Shown: positions 31,881 through 41,249, counted from the first letter of the stretch. The stretch: DNA of 61,565 bases from CAZAXU01 sp964489245 (GCA_964489245.1 CAZAXU010000005.1:1-61565), one strand, 5' to 3'. Made by a program: numbers and translations. Notes: generated from the letters alone by a model not told the origin.

Positions 31881-34679
31881 TTAGAGCAATAGTTTCAACT
31901 TTTCCGTCAAAAAATCTTTTAAGTAGGAATCACTTTTTAAAACCAAGTCTTCGGGTGTGCCTTGAAAAACCAGATTACCGCCTTTATCTCCTCCTTCGTA
32001 ACCCAAATCAACAATCCAATCTGCCGATTTAATCACTTCTAAATTATGTTCAACCACCACAATGCTATGCCCGTGAATAAACAAGGCTTCAAATGATGTC
32101 AATAGTTTTCCGATATCATGAAAATGCAGTCCCGTAGTGGGCTCATCAAAAATAAAAAGTGTTTTTTCTTGTCTGTTTCCTTTTACTAAAAAAGATGCCA
32201 ACTTAATTCGTTGCGCCTCACCGCCTGAAAGAGTTGAAGAAGGCTGTCCCAACTTGATATAGCCCAAACCCACATCTTGCAAAGGTCTGATTTTCTCTGC
32301 AATTTTAGATTGCCCGTGCAGTTCAAAGAAAGAAATTGCTTCATCTACACTTAAATCCAAAATATCGCTGATATTTTTTCCTTCATATTTAATTTCCAAT
32401 ATCTCATCCTTAAATCGCTTGCCATTACAAGCTTCACAAGTCAAATATACATCTGCCATGAATTGCATTTCAATCGTAATCACCCCGTCTCCTTTACAAA
32501 CATCACAGCGTCCGCCATCCACGTTAAAAGAAAAATGTTTTGCCTGAAATTTTCTCATCTTTGAAAGTCGTTGTACAGCAAAAAGGTTTCTGATATCATC
32601 ATATACTTTGATATAAGTTACCGGATTGGAACGACTGGAACGTCCAATCGGATTTTGGTCGATATATTCAATCCGTGCTATTTTTTTATACTGTCCTTCC
32701 AGTCTCGTAAATTGTCCTATTTTTGGTCCATATCCATTGATTTCTTTGTGCATGGCAGGATATAAAATATTGGCGGTTAAAGTACTTTTTCCGCTGCCGG
32801 AAACTCCGGTGATCACCGTGAGTGCATTCAAAGGAATTTTGACATCTATATTTTTCAAATTATGCTCACGTGCTCCGATAATCTCTATAAAATCCTTGGC
32901 AGCTCTTCTTTTTTCGGGCACTTCAATCTGCATTTTCTTACTGAGATATTGAGCCGTAAGGCTTTCTTTCTTTAATATTTCTCGATAGCTGCCCTGTGCC
33001 ACCAATTGCCCTCCAAAAATACCGGCTTCAGGACCTATATCAATAATCTCATCCGCCGCTTTCATCAAATCTTCATCGTGTTCAACCACCACAACCGTAT
33101 TGCCTAAGTCTTTGAGATGTTGCAACACGCCGATTAATTTTTGTGTGTCTCTGGGATGTAATCCGATGCTCGGTTCGTCTAAAACATAAATAGACCCCAC
33201 CAAACTACTTCCTAAAGATGTTGCCAAATTAATGCGTTGTGTTTCACCTCCGGACAGCGTGTTTGATGCCCTATTAAGACTTAAATATCCCAAGCCTACA
33301 TTGAGCAAAAATTTGATTCTGTTGTTTATTTCCAATAATATTCTTTTGGCAACTTGTTGTTCATATTTTGATAATCTCAATCGATCAAAAAAGATTTTTA
33401 AATCTTCAATTGACAACGACACCAAATCTCCTATATTTTTCTCTCCCACTTGCACATAGAAAGCTTCTTTTCTCAAACGTTTTCCGTCACAAGACCTGCA
33501 TGTTGTCTTTCCCCGATAGCGTGCCAACAACACTCTGTTTTGAATTTTATAAGCTTTTTTTTCCAACTTTCTGAAAAACCCGTGAATTCCCGTGAAATAT
33601 TTGTTTCCGCTCCAGACCAATTTCTTTTGTTCTTCAGTGAGTTCAAACCAAGGCTTATGCACCGGAAAATCAAACTTATTGGCATGCTCCAATAATTGCT
33701 CTTGATAATATTTCAGACTATTTCCACGCCAACAAGCAACAGCTCCTTCATAAACAGACAAGCCGGTATTCGGAATTACTTTTTCAGGATCAATTCCCAA
33801 CACACTGCCAAACCCATCGCAAGTTTTGCAAGCTCCATAGGGCGTATTAAAACTGAACAGATGAATATTAGGCTCTAAAAATTGCATATTATCCAGTTCA
33901 AATTTTTGTGAAAATCCGTAAACTTTCTTTGTCTGAAAATTAGTCAACATCAAAGTTCCGTGTCCTTCAAAAAATGCTTTTTGAACAGAATCTGCCAACC
34001 GCATCCAATAATCATCATCATCTTTCAGCCGGATTCTGTCAATCACCAATTCTATATGCTCCGGCAACACATCAAGACTTAAAACTTCAGATATTTTCAA
34101 GATATCTCCGTTAATTTTAAGACGTGCATAGCCTTGCTGCTCCAAAATTCTGATAATCGTCGGCAAATCTTTCCCATGATGTGCTTCCAAAGGAACAGAT
34201 AAAATCCATCGAGATGCTTCTTTCTGCTTCTTCAGAAAATCAATCACATCAGAAACATTTTGTTTTTTTACTTCCTTTCCGGAAACGGGCGAAACGGTTT
34301 TTCCTATACGCGCGTAAAGCAATTTGATATAATCATATATCTCTGTGGCTGTGCCCACGGTAGAACGCGGATTGGTGGTATTCACCTTTTGTTTAATCGC
34401 TATTGCCGGAGCAATGCCTTTGATGTTTTTGACTTTTGGTTTCTGAATTTTTCCTAGAAATTGTCTCGCATAAGACGATAAACTCTCTACATAACGCCGT
34501 TGCCCCTCGGCATAGAGCGTATCATAAGCCAAACTGGATTTTCCACTTCCCGAAACGCCGGTGATCACCACCAACTTGTTGCGCGGAATCAGCACATCGA
34601 TGTTTTTCAGGTTATTTTCTGCCGCCTGCTCAATAAAAATATGCTTGTCTGCTCTATATTTTGCACTAAGGTTTGCCAT
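31881..34679 (-). CDS. uvrA: Excinuclease ABC subunit A (UvrA)
   Basis: This 932-aa damage-recognition ATPase of nucleotide excision repair has two ABC modules, each with Walker A (GVSGSGKSSLAYDTL near residue 35; GVSGSGKSTLTANILY near 640), and LSGGE signatures (NTLSGGETQRINLATSLG; STLSGGEAQRIKLASFL). Zinc-finger cysteines are seen in CKTCDGFG, CRSCDGKR and CDVCKGDG/CEACNGKRF. Length is normal. The ATG at 34,679 replaces the in-frame TTG at 34,700, which lies in the -7 box. It is transcribed alone. Confidence 0.96.
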   Translation of the reverse strand: MANLSAKYRADKHIFIEQAAENNLKNIDVLIPRNKLVVITGVSGSGKSSLAYDTLYAEGQRRYVESLSSYARQFLGKIQKPKVKNIKGIAPAIAIKQKVNTTNPRSTVGTATEIYDYIKLLYARIGKTVSPVSGKEVKKQNVSDVIDFLKKQKEASRWILSVPLEAHHGKDLPTIIRILEQQGYARLKINGDILKISEVLSLDVLPEHIELVIDRIRLKDDDDYWMRLADSVQKAFFEGHGTLMLTNFQTKKVYGFSQKFELDNMQFLEPNIHLFSFNTPYGACKTCDGFGSVLGIDPEKVIPNTGLSVYEGAVACWRGNSLKYYQEQLLEHANKFDFPVHKPWFELTEEQKKLVWSGNKYFTGIHGFFRKLEKKAYKIQNRVLLARYRGKTTCRSCDGKRLRKEAFYVQVGEKNIGDLVSLSIEDLKIFFDRLRLSKYEQQVAKRILLEINNRIKFLLNVGLGYLSLNRASNTLSGGETQRINLATSLGSSLVGSIYVLDEPSIGLHPRDTQKLIGVLQHLKDLGNTVVVVEHDEDLMKAADEIIDIGPEAGIFGGQLVAQGSYREILKKESLTAQYLSKKMQIEVPEKRRAAKDFIEIIGAREHNLKNIDVKIPLNALTVITGVSGSGKSTLTANILYPAMHKEINGYGPKIGQFTRLEGQYKKIARIEYIDQNPIGRSSRSNPVTYIKVYDDIRNLFAVQRLSKMRKFQAKHFSFNVDGGRCDVCKGDGVITIEMQFMADVYLTCEACNGKRFKDEILEIKYEGKNISDILDLSVDEAISFFELHGQSKIAEKIRPLQDVGLGYIKLGQPSSTLSGGEAQRIKLASFLVKGNRQEKTLFIFDEPTTGLHFHDIGKLLTSFEALFIHGHSIVVVEHNLEVIKSADWIVDLGYEGGDKGGNLVFQGTPEDLVLKSDSYLKDFLTEKLKLLL

Positions 34680-34697
34680 TGAACTTTTTACTGAATG

Positions 34698-34705
34698 CAA
34701 AAGTA
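34698..34705 (-). promoter_or_regulatory. -7 box of the uvrA promoter
   Basis: The minus strand reads TACTTTTG (TAnnTTTG), 19 nt upstream of the uvrA ATG. No SOS-type palindrome was recognised here. Confidence 0.5.
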
Positions 34706-34846
34706 CGACTTTTAAACATAATTTTTAATAAAGGAAAATGGAAGACGAAAATTCCAAATTAGAAATAAAATTCTGAAATAAATCTATTGAAAAGGCAAAC
34801 AAGTTTTTATTTTTCACTTTTATCAAATCGATTCAAGTTTTTCGTC

Positions 34847-35296
34847 CTACTTTTCAAGCTTCTTTTTTGCTTCTTCTTGCTTAAATTCCTCTTCCAGTTT
34901 TGCTCTGGCTTCGATAAAAGATTTCAATTGATCGGTTTGCTGAAGAATGTTATACCATTGCGTTATTTTCTTGATATGAGAGGCATAAACCTTGTCCTCA
35001 TCAAATTCAGGAAGCACTTCACGAAAATATTTTTCCAATTCCTGTTTACTTGCTTTGTGGTTAATGCTCTTCTTATAATCTTCTTTTTCTGCCATGTTTT
35101 TGAACACTTCCCATAAGGCAATTTCTTCATTATAAGTATAAATGGCAATCTCATCCAATGCAGAAACCGATGTAAACGGAACCATTACCCGCTTTTTATC
35201 CAATAAAGATGTAGCAATTATGCCGGATTTTGTGCTGGTTAGCATTTCAAACAAACCTGATTTTCCCGATATACTTATAATTTTTTTGACTTCCAT
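34847..35296 (-). CDS. DUF5606-family protein
   Basis: This 149-aa cytoplasmic protein begins KKIISISGKSGLFEMLTSTK and continues as a small beta-rich module (GIIATSLLDKKRVMVPFTSV) with a charged helical C-terminus (EARAKLEEEFKQEEAKKK). It matches the DUF5606 pattern common in Bacteroidota. Function is unknown. It is divergent from the lipoprotein gene ahead of cdaA and has its own -7 box. Confidence 0.75.
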   Translation of the reverse strand: MEVKKIISISGKSGLFEMLTSTKSGIIATSLLDKKRVMVPFTSVSALDEIAIYTYNEEIALWEVFKNMAEKEDYKKSINHKASKQELEKYFREVLPEFDEDKVYASHIKKITQWYNILQQTDQLKSFIEARAKLEEEFKQEEAKKKLEK

Positions 35297-35304
35297 ATAT
35301 TTAT

Positions 35305-35335
35305 TATCTTTGAAAAAATTATTATGGCAAATATA
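35305..35335. promoter_or_regulatory. Divergent -7 boxes for the DUF5606 gene and the lipoprotein-cdaA pair
   Basis: TATCTTTG on the plus strand (35,305-35,312) serves the lipoprotein gene, and TATATTTG on the minus strand (35,335-35,328) serves the DUF5606 gene. Both match TAnnTTTG. Confidence 0.5.
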
Positions 35336-35337
35336 AA

Positions 35338-36051
35338 ATGAAAATTCTATACCTTTTCATATTATCGGCACTTTTTATCTCTTGCAACAAAAAAGAGATT
35401 AAAATTCCTGTCAATGACAATCCGGGAATCAATGAAGTATGGGACAATTCAAAAATATATATTCTGATGAGTGTGAATGAAAAAGACACACTCGCCAAGC
35501 TGAAAATCGGGCAAACCATATCAACAACACATTGGCTCACAGCCGTAGATCGAAGGTTGCGCCTGAAACAACTTGTTGCACCTATCAAAAAAATCATTAC
35601 AAAAAGACAGAAAAAATCTATTCACTATCAAGGCGGAAAACATGCCTACTTCAGCTATGTGGACAGTATCAACAAAAAAGTGGCGTTTATAGATTTTGAC
35701 AGTCTGCAAATCATTGCCGATTTTTATCTTTCCAAGACTTATTTTAAAAAATATCCTAAATCCGACGAAAAGTTCAACAAATTTCATCTGACAGTGAATG
35801 AAAACAGCCTGACTCTGAACGACAGCATTTCTCTTAACAATCAGTCTAAAGAGCAAATTCACCAACAAATATGGAACTATATGGCTGAAAACACCTCTGA
35901 AAAACCCGGCAGATTATATCTGAATTTTAATCGGAATATCACATTTAATCGTTTTTTGGATTATTATATATTTTTCAAAACCAAACCCATTCCAAAAGGA
36001 AAAACGAGTAATACCATTTTTATTTTTAATACTAAAGACATCCGAAAATAA
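35338..36051 (+). CDS. Lipoprotein of unknown function upstream of cdaA
   Basis: This 237-aa protein has a short signal peptide and lipobox (ALFISC, Cys near residue 16). The rest is a mixed alpha/beta domain with IEDFDS-like strands (KKVAFIDFDSLQIIADF) and a C-terminal segment NFNRNITFNRFLDYYIFFK. I do not recognise a family. Its stop codon overlaps the cdaA start by one base, so the two are co-translated. A role in regulating the cyclase, as CdaR has in Firmicutes, is possible but purely positional. Confidence 0.6.
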   Translation: MKILYLFILSALFISCNKKEIKIPVNDNPGINEVWDNSKIYILMSVNEKDTLAKLKIGQTISTTHWLTAVDRRLRLKQLVAPIKKIITKRQKKSIHYQGGKHAYFSYVDSINKKVAFIDFDSLQIIADFYLSKTYFKKYPKSDEKFNKFHLTVNENSLTLNDSISLNNQSKEQIHQQIWNYMAENTSEKPGRLYLNFNRNITFNRFLDYYIFFKTKPIPKGKTSNTIFIFNTKDIRK

Positions 36052-36848
36052 TGTTTCCACTCACTGGCAAAAATATATTGGATTTTATGGATTTCAGAAT
36101 CATCGATTTTATCGATATTTTTCTTGTGGCGCTTCTGCTCTATTACTTCTATAAACTAATCAAAGGAACCGTTGCCATCAATATTTTTATTGGAATTGCC
36201 ATGTTATACTTAATTTGGCTTTTAACCAAAAGTCTGGAAATGAACTTATTATCAGAACTTCTCGGTAAATTTTTAGGACTGGGAGTTTTGGCTCTTATCA
36301 TTGTTTTTCAGCAAGAGATCAGACGCTTCTTGCTGATGATCGGCTCAACAAAATTCAATCCTACAGGAAATTTTATGCAAAAACTGGGATTTAAACATAT
36401 CGACCAACAAAGCACTAATGTGGAAACCATTGTCAACGCCGCAAAAAACATGAGCATTTCTAAAACCGGCGCTTTGATGATTATTGAACGAACTACAAAT
36501 CTGGATTTTTTAAAGAATACGGGAGATGAAATGGGCATTGAATTGAACGAAGCTATTATAGAGAGTATTTTCTTTAAGAACTCCCCCCTACACGATGGCG
36601 CTGTATTAATCAGAGGCAACAGAATCATTGCCACCAGAGTGATTGTGCCCGTCTCAGGAGAAATAAAACTGCCACACAACTACGGACTGAGACATCGAGC
36701 TGCAGTGAGTATTACGCAAAACACAGATGCTATTGCCATTGTTGTTTCTGAAGAAAACGGAAAAATATCCTACCTGATTAACGGCAAATTTAAAAACTAT
36801 AAAACAACCGATGAACTCATCAGTTTGATAAATTTTGATTTATCCTAA
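36051..36848 (+). CDS. cdaA: Diadenylate cyclase CdaA
   Basis: This 265-aa protein has three N-terminal membrane helices (about 15-75) and a DAC domain that makes c-di-AMP from two ATP. The catalytic motifs are visible as PLHDGAVLIRGNRI (DGA) and LRHRAAVSI (RHR). The length and layout are those of CdaA. c-di-AMP controls turgor, potassium and cell-wall balance. It overlaps the preceding lipoprotein gene by one base. Confidence 0.95.
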   Translation: MFPLTGKNILDFMDFRIIDFIDIFLVALLLYYFYKLIKGTVAINIFIGIAMLYLIWLLTKSLEMNLLSELLGKFLGLGVLALIIVFQQEIRRFLLMIGSTKFNPTGNFMQKLGFKHIDQQSTNVETIVNAAKNMSISKTGALMIIERTTNLDFLKNTGDEMGIELNEAIIESIFFKNSPLHDGAVLIRGNRIIATRVIVPVSGEIKLPHNYGLRHRAAVSITQNTDAIAIVVSEENGKISYLINGKFKNYKTTDELISLINFDLS

Positions 36849-36866
36849 CTTTTGTCATTAAAGTAT

Positions 36867-36897
36867 TTTGAATGTTTATAATTTAGAATTACTTTTG
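36867..36897 (+). promoter_or_regulatory. Consensus Bacteroidota promoter of hpt-adk/obgE
   Basis: TTTG (36,867-36,870), 19 bp, then TACTTTTG (36,890-36,897) is a perfect match to TTTG-N19-TAnnTTTG. The ATG follows 14 bp later. Confidence 0.8.
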
Positions 36898-36910
36898 CAT
36901 TTTTGTATTC

Positions 36911-38053
36911 ATGATGAGCGAAATAAAACTTCACGACAAAACATTTGTACCTTTTATCAATGAAAGTCAAATCTCTGAGGCTGTTAAAAAAATTGCAACG
37001 GAAATTGAAGACTATGCTAAAGACGAAACCGTTATTTTTATTTCCGTATTAAAAGGTTCCTTTGTTTTTACTTCCGATTTGGCAAAAGTCTATCAAAACG
37101 ATGCCATTTTTGATTTCATCAGACTCAAATCATATGATGGCACCAACACCAGCGGAAAGGTTGAGGTCTTATTAGATTTAGACAGAAGTATCGAAGGAAA
37201 GAAAATCGTGGTGCTTGAAGATGTTGTGGATACGGGAAACACATTGGTCAAAATTGTCGAATTACTTAAAAACAAAAATCCTAAGGAAGTTAAAATTGCT
37301 GCATTATTCTACAAACCGGAAGCTTATAAAAAAGATATCAATATCGATTTTATCGGAATGGAAATACCCAATAAATTCATTGTGGGCTACGGCTTGGATT
37401 ATGACGAGCTCGGTAGAAATCTTCCTGAAATATATCAACTAAAAGAAATGGCAAGCAACAAGAGAATGGCAGATATTATTTTGTTTGGACCTCCCGGAGC
37501 AGGAAAAGGAACACAAGCACAGATTATTAAAGACAAACTGGGACTCACCTATATTGCAACCGGAGATTTGTTCAGACACAATATCAAGCACCAAACCGAA
37601 TTAGGAAAACAAGCTCAAGTTTATATTGATCGTGGCGATTTGGTCCCTGACGAAATCACAATAGAGATGCTAAAAGATGCAGTTTATAAAGACCCGAATG
37701 CCAGAGGTTTCATCTTTGACGGTTTTCCCAGAACGGTTAAACAAGCTGAATTTTTGGATCAATTATTGGCAGAAAAAGATTTGATTATAGATGCACTCTT
37801 GTCTTTGAATGTTGCCGATGAGAGAATTGTCAACCGATTGGTGGAACGCGGAAAAACCAGTGGACGTTCAGACGACAACGAAGAAACCATCAAACATCGT
37901 CTTCGTCAATATTATGAAAAAACTGCTGCCGTAAAAGAATATTATGACCAACAAGGCAAACTCCATGAAGTGGATGGGGTTGGCAGTATTGAAGAAGTCA
38001 ACAACAGGCTGCTCAATGTGATTAAAAACCTTAAACTAAGGGGAGAAAAGTAA
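36911..38053 (+). CDS. Fused hypoxanthine phosphoribosyltransferase-adenylate kinase
   Basis: This 380-aa protein joins two enzymes. Residues 1-178 are a purine phosphoribosyltransferase with the PRPP loop VVLEDVVDTGNTL (100-112) and YGLDYDELGRNLPEIY. Residues 186-380 are an adenylate kinase with P-loop GPPGAGKG (193-200), DGFPRTVKQAE, and a short LID (RGKTSGRSDDNEET). It thus combines salvage of hypoxanthine/guanine with AMP/ADP balance. The fusion is known to me from Flavobacteriia and is in one unbroken frame here. Starts at 36,911 or 36,914 are both possible. It overlaps obgE by one base (TAATG). Confidence 0.93.
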   Translation: MMSEIKLHDKTFVPFINESQISEAVKKIATEIEDYAKDETVIFISVLKGSFVFTSDLAKVYQNDAIFDFIRLKSYDGTNTSGKVEVLLDLDRSIEGKKIVVLEDVVDTGNTLVKIVELLKNKNPKEVKIAALFYKPEAYKKDINIDFIGMEIPNKFIVGYGLDYDELGRNLPEIYQLKEMASNKRMADIILFGPPGAGKGTQAQIIKDKLGLTYIATGDLFRHNIKHQTELGKQAQVYIDRGDLVPDEITIEMLKDAVYKDPNARGFIFDGFPRTVKQAEFLDQLLAEKDLIIDALLSLNVADERIVNRLVERGKTSGRSDDNEETIKHRLRQYYEKTAAVKEYYDQQGKLHEVDGVGSIEEVNNRLLNVIKNLKLRGEK

Positions 38054-39048
38054 TGACCGAAGGAAATTTCGTTGATTATATCAAAATCTATGTCAAATCA
38101 GGGCGTGGCGGAAAAGGATCTGCTCATCTGAGAAGAGAAAAGTATATCCCGAAAGGAGGACCTGATGGCGGCGACGGTGGACGTGGTGGTCACATTATCT
38201 TGAAAGGTGATAAAAATTATTGGACACTTTTTCACCTAAAATTCAAAAAACACCATAAAGCCGAGAAAGGCGGCGATGGCAGCCAAAGTCGCTCCACGGG
38301 AAAAGACGGGCAAGATGTAATTATCAAAGTGCCTCTTGGAACAGTGGTCAGGAATGCAGAAAGCAATGAGATTGAGGGAGAAATCACGGAAAACGGGCAA
38401 GAACTGATTATTGCCAAAGGCGGAAAAGGCGGAAAAGGAAACTGGCATTTCAAAAGCGCTACCAACCAAACACCACGCTATGCACAACCCGGATTGCTTG
38501 GCGAAGAAGATTGGAAAATATTGGAATTAAAACTCCTGGCAGACGTTGGATTGGTCGGTTTTCCAAATGCAGGAAAATCCACACTACTTTCAAAAATTAC
38601 GGCTGCAAAGCCAAAAATTGCAGATTATGCCTTTACCACGCTAAAACCCAATCTCGGCATTGTTGCTTACAGAGACGGTAGGTCTTTTGTAATGGCTGAT
38701 ATTCCCGGAATCATTGAAGGCGCTGCAGAAGGAAAAGGTATTGGTCACCGGTTTTTAAGACATATTGAACGAAATTCAAATCTCCTGTTTATGATTCCTG
38801 CAGACAGTGATGATATCAACAAAGAATATCATATTCTATTGGAAGAATTAAAAAAATTCAATCCGGAACTATTAGATAAAAATCGAATTCTTGCCGTCAC
38901 AAAATCCGATATGTTGGATGATGAATTGAAGTTGGAAATTGAAAAAGATTTGCCTGAGGATATTCCGCATATTTTTATCTCATCTATCACCGGAAAAAAT
39001 CTGGATCAACTCAAAGATATGCTTTGGATACAGCTTAATGAAAGCTAG
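38053..39048 (+). CDS. obgE: GTPase ObgE
   Basis: This 331-aa ribosome-associated GTPase has the Gly-rich Obg fold (about 1-158; GGPDGGDGGRGGHI and GKGGKGGKGNWHFKSATNQ) and a G domain with G1 GFPNAGKS (169-176), G3 DIPGIIEGA and a G4-like TKSD. There is no C-terminal OCT domain, which is normal for Bacteroidota. It acts in ribosome assembly and stress response. Coupling to the adk fusion by TAATG places nucleotide balance and GTPase function in one transcript. Confidence 0.95.
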   Translation: MTEGNFVDYIKIYVKSGRGGKGSAHLRREKYIPKGGPDGGDGGRGGHIILKGDKNYWTLFHLKFKKHHKAEKGGDGSQSRSTGKDGQDVIIKVPLGTVVRNAESNEIEGEITENGQELIIAKGGKGGKGNWHFKSATNQTPRYAQPGLLGEEDWKILELKLLADVGLVGFPNAGKSTLLSKITAAKPKIADYAFTTLKPNLGIVAYRDGRSFVMADIPGIIEGAAEGKGIGHRFLRHIERNSNLLFMIPADSDDINKEYHILLEELKKFNPELLDKNRILAVTKSDMLDDELKLEIEKDLPEDIPHIFISSITGKNLDQLKDMLWIQLNES

Positions 39049-39123
39049 TGTTAAACGATACTATTATCATACCAAGTCTTGACAAATTCCGGTAACTACG
39101 CTACTTTTATTGATAAAACTTAA

Positions 39124-39260
39124 AAAAAGACTGTCTCAAAAGATAACATATACTATCGTGGCAACGAGGGACAAAGAAACAATCTGCTTATATTTGGCAA
39201 TATATAATTCCCGAATTCTTTTGCTTTGCACGGAATGACAGCTTTTGATGCAGTCTTTTT
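39124..39260. repeat. 137-bp REP/MITE-like palindromic element between convergent genes
   Basis: Ends AAAAAGACTGTCTCAAAAG (39,124-39,142) and CTTTTGATGCAGTCTTTTT (39,242-39,260) pair at 17 of 19 positions. The interior has a degenerate match on both sides to a dispersed Bacteroidota repeat I know as variants of CATTGCGAGG...GAAGCAATC (here GGCAACGAGGGACAAAG and GCACGGAATGAC). The T-run at the right end makes it a plausible terminator for obgE, and the A-run at the left for the opposite gene. Confidence 0.65.
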
Positions 39261-39281
39261 ATTTGTTAAGTCAAAATAAAT

Positions 39282-40334
39282 TTAACCTTTTTTCTTGGTT
39301 ACAATTTCAATAACTCGGTCGGCAACTTTGTCTTGAATACCTTGATTCAAATGACTGGTAAAACCCACGCAAGAGTTATTAATTTCTCCCAACACATAAG
39401 AATCGTTTCCGTTCTCATCCCAATCCAGCATAAAGTCTGCGGTCCAGATCAGCGGGGCATCATGTCCGCCTAATTTTTCCATAATCTCGGGGAGCTTTTC
39501 CAAAAACATACCTACCAACTCACGCCATTCATCAGGGCTGTCATAAGTATATTTTGCGCCGGAAAACAGGGTTGCAGAAAAAGCATCGGCTGTGTCTGCC
39601 GGTTTTTTATGCACCACAAAAATAGGTTTTTCGCCTACCATCAAGATTCTGATTTCTCCTTCTTTGATTCTTGGCATAAAACGCATATCGACCAACATGC
39701 CGTTGTCTCCGACGATATATTGTGTGGCAAATTCCATAAAATCTTCTAAGCTGCGATGTTCTACATGATTGTCTTTTGCCTCGGTCAATTTCAATTTTGT
39801 ATCCAGCGGCAGAGTGTCTCCTGCCTTATAAGGTCTTTTATCTTCAATTTGTACGCGCCAAATTCCTTCTCCGGTAGAGCCTCGGTTTTGCTTCAACACG
39901 CGCTCTCCAAAAGAAATGCTTTTGGGAAAAATTTTCTTAAATTCTTCCACGGTATAGTAGGCATAAGTGTCTTCCGTGACCAAGCCTGTGCCTACCAATT
40001 TTACCAAAGCATCTTTGGCACCTAAATCTTGCATCACATCAGGATGTGAAAAGCCTTCCAAACCGGCATCTGATAATTTTCTCAGTGTATTAAAAAATAT
40101 TTTTTCACCCGCAGGGATAGTTCCCGGATTTACTCTGGTAATATAGGCATCATAGCGTTTCTCACAATAATCATAAATCTTATCTGCCCACTCGTCACGA
40201 AATTTTAAAATATCCACATCCCAAGACTGTTCTCTCAGAGCATTTGCAATGGGAATAGTGTCTTTTCTATAACCGTCCAAACCCTTATCCGAGCCACCTT
40301 CGGCTTCAAAAATTACAACTCTTTGTTTTAGCAT
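39282..40334 (-). CDS. Cj0069-family ATP-grasp-like protein
   Basis: This 350-aa cytoplasmic protein starts QRVVIFEAEGGSDKGLDGYR, a signature I associate with the Cj0069 family. The body resembles ATP-grasp ligases of the glutathione synthetase type: GERVLKQNRGSTGEGIWRV (ATP-binding lysine and glycine-rich loop), DMRFMPRIKEGEIRILMVG, and a C-terminal WTADFMLDWDENGND/VLGEINNSCVG with acidic and Asn metal ligands. The substrate is unknown. The ATG at 40,334 is chosen; the TTG at 40,355 overlaps the -7 box. Confidence 0.7.
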   Translation of the reverse strand: MLKQRVVIFEAEGGSDKGLDGYRKDTIPIANALREQSWDVDILKFRDEWADKIYDYCEKRYDAYITRVNPGTIPAGEKIFFNTLRKLSDAGLEGFSHPDVMQDLGAKDALVKLVGTGLVTEDTYAYYTVEEFKKIFPKSISFGERVLKQNRGSTGEGIWRVQIEDKRPYKAGDTLPLDTKLKLTEAKDNHVEHRSLEDFMEFATQYIVGDNGMLVDMRFMPRIKEGEIRILMVGEKPIFVVHKKPADTADAFSATLFSGAKYTYDSPDEWRELVGMFLEKLPEIMEKLGGHDAPLIWTADFMLDWDENGNDSYVLGEINNSCVGFTSHLNQGIQDKVADRVIEIVTKKKG

Positions 40335-40352
40335 AGTTCTGTTTTTTGTTTC

Positions 40353-40384
40353 CAAATATAACCAAAACTCAACAGATATCCAAA
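40353..40384 (-). promoter_or_regulatory. Promoter of the ATP-grasp-like gene
   Basis: On the minus strand TTTG (40,384-40,381), 20 nt, then TATATTTG (40,360-40,353). The ATG at 40,334 follows about 19 nt later. Confidence 0.65.
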
Positions 40385-40427
40385 CCTGATTTTTAAAATT
40401 TCGGGATAAAAAAACATGCTAAAAGCA

Positions 40428-41177
40428 CTATTTTTTGTTTAGTTTTTCTTTGGCAAAATCTTGTAGCACCAAATGTGCGCTGATTTCAGCTTGTTTTTCT
40501 AACAGCTCGTCCCAATTATCTGTATTTTTCCAAATTTCTCTTTTTAATAATTTCATGGCTTGCGCATCAAAAGACGCCAGCTTTTCTGCCAAAATTTCAG
40601 TTTCTTCGTTCAATTTTTCAATGCGTTCAAAAACCTGAGCAAACAGACCTTTTTCTCTAGCCCAATAGGCATTATGCCATTTCGTGGTGTTTACGGACAA
40701 TTCTGAAAAAGCAGCCATGCCAATCTTTCTTTTCACTGCAGGCGCAATAACATAAGGACCGATTCCTATGGATAGTTCCGAAAGTTTTACGGCTGCCAAG
40801 TCGGTGGCAAAAACATAGTCTGCGGCGGCAATTAGTCCCACACCTCCTCCAACTGCTTTGCCCTGCACTTTGGCAATAATCAATTTATTTATTTTTCGCA
40901 TCGCGTTAATCACACGAGCAAAACCCATAAAAAATTCTTGTGCAGACAGCATGTCTTTCAATGCTATAAGCTCATCAAAAGACGCACCTGCACAAAAAGT
41001 TCTACCCTCGCTTTGCAATACGATTATTTTGACTTGAGAATTGGCATTCAGCTCATAAATTTTGTCTGTCAGCTCTGCTAACATCACTCCGGTGAATGAA
41101 TTACTCGCCGGATGAAAAAAAGTTAAATAGGCAACTCCATTTCTGATTTTTAACGTAATTTTTCCTTGTTGTGTCAT
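40428..41177 (-). CDS. Enoyl-CoA hydratase/isomerase family protein
   Basis: This 249-aa crotonase-fold protein shows SEGRTFCAGASFDELIALKD (first oxyanion-hole segment), the second oxyanion-hole loop VQGKAVGGGVGLIAAADYVF, and LSELSIGIGPYVIAPAVKRK. It lacks an obvious Glu at one of the two hydratase positions in LSELSIGIGPYV, where a Gly is found, so isomerase or other crotonase chemistry is also possible. The gene is alone; no fatty-acid genes flank it. Confidence 0.82.
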   Translation of the reverse strand: MTQQGKITLKIRNGVAYLTFFHPASNSFTGVMLAELTDKIYELNANSQVKIIVLQSEGRTFCAGASFDELIALKDMLSAQEFFMGFARVINAMRKINKLIIAKVQGKAVGGGVGLIAAADYVFATDLAAVKLSELSIGIGPYVIAPAVKRKIGMAAFSELSVNTTKWHNAYWAREKGLFAQVFERIEKLNEETEILAEKLASFDAQAMKLLKREIWKNTDNWDELLEKQAEISAHLVLQDFAKEKLNKK

Positions 41178-41249
41178 AAGCTGTAATTTTGTTTATGAAT
41201 TCCAAACATCCCACCCCCCTGAATCATTTCATTTTCAAGACACTCTTAA

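Noticed and set aside
39124..39260. Insertion sequence
   Set aside because: It has inverted ends but is only 137 bp and encodes no transposase; a non-autonomous repeat is the better description.
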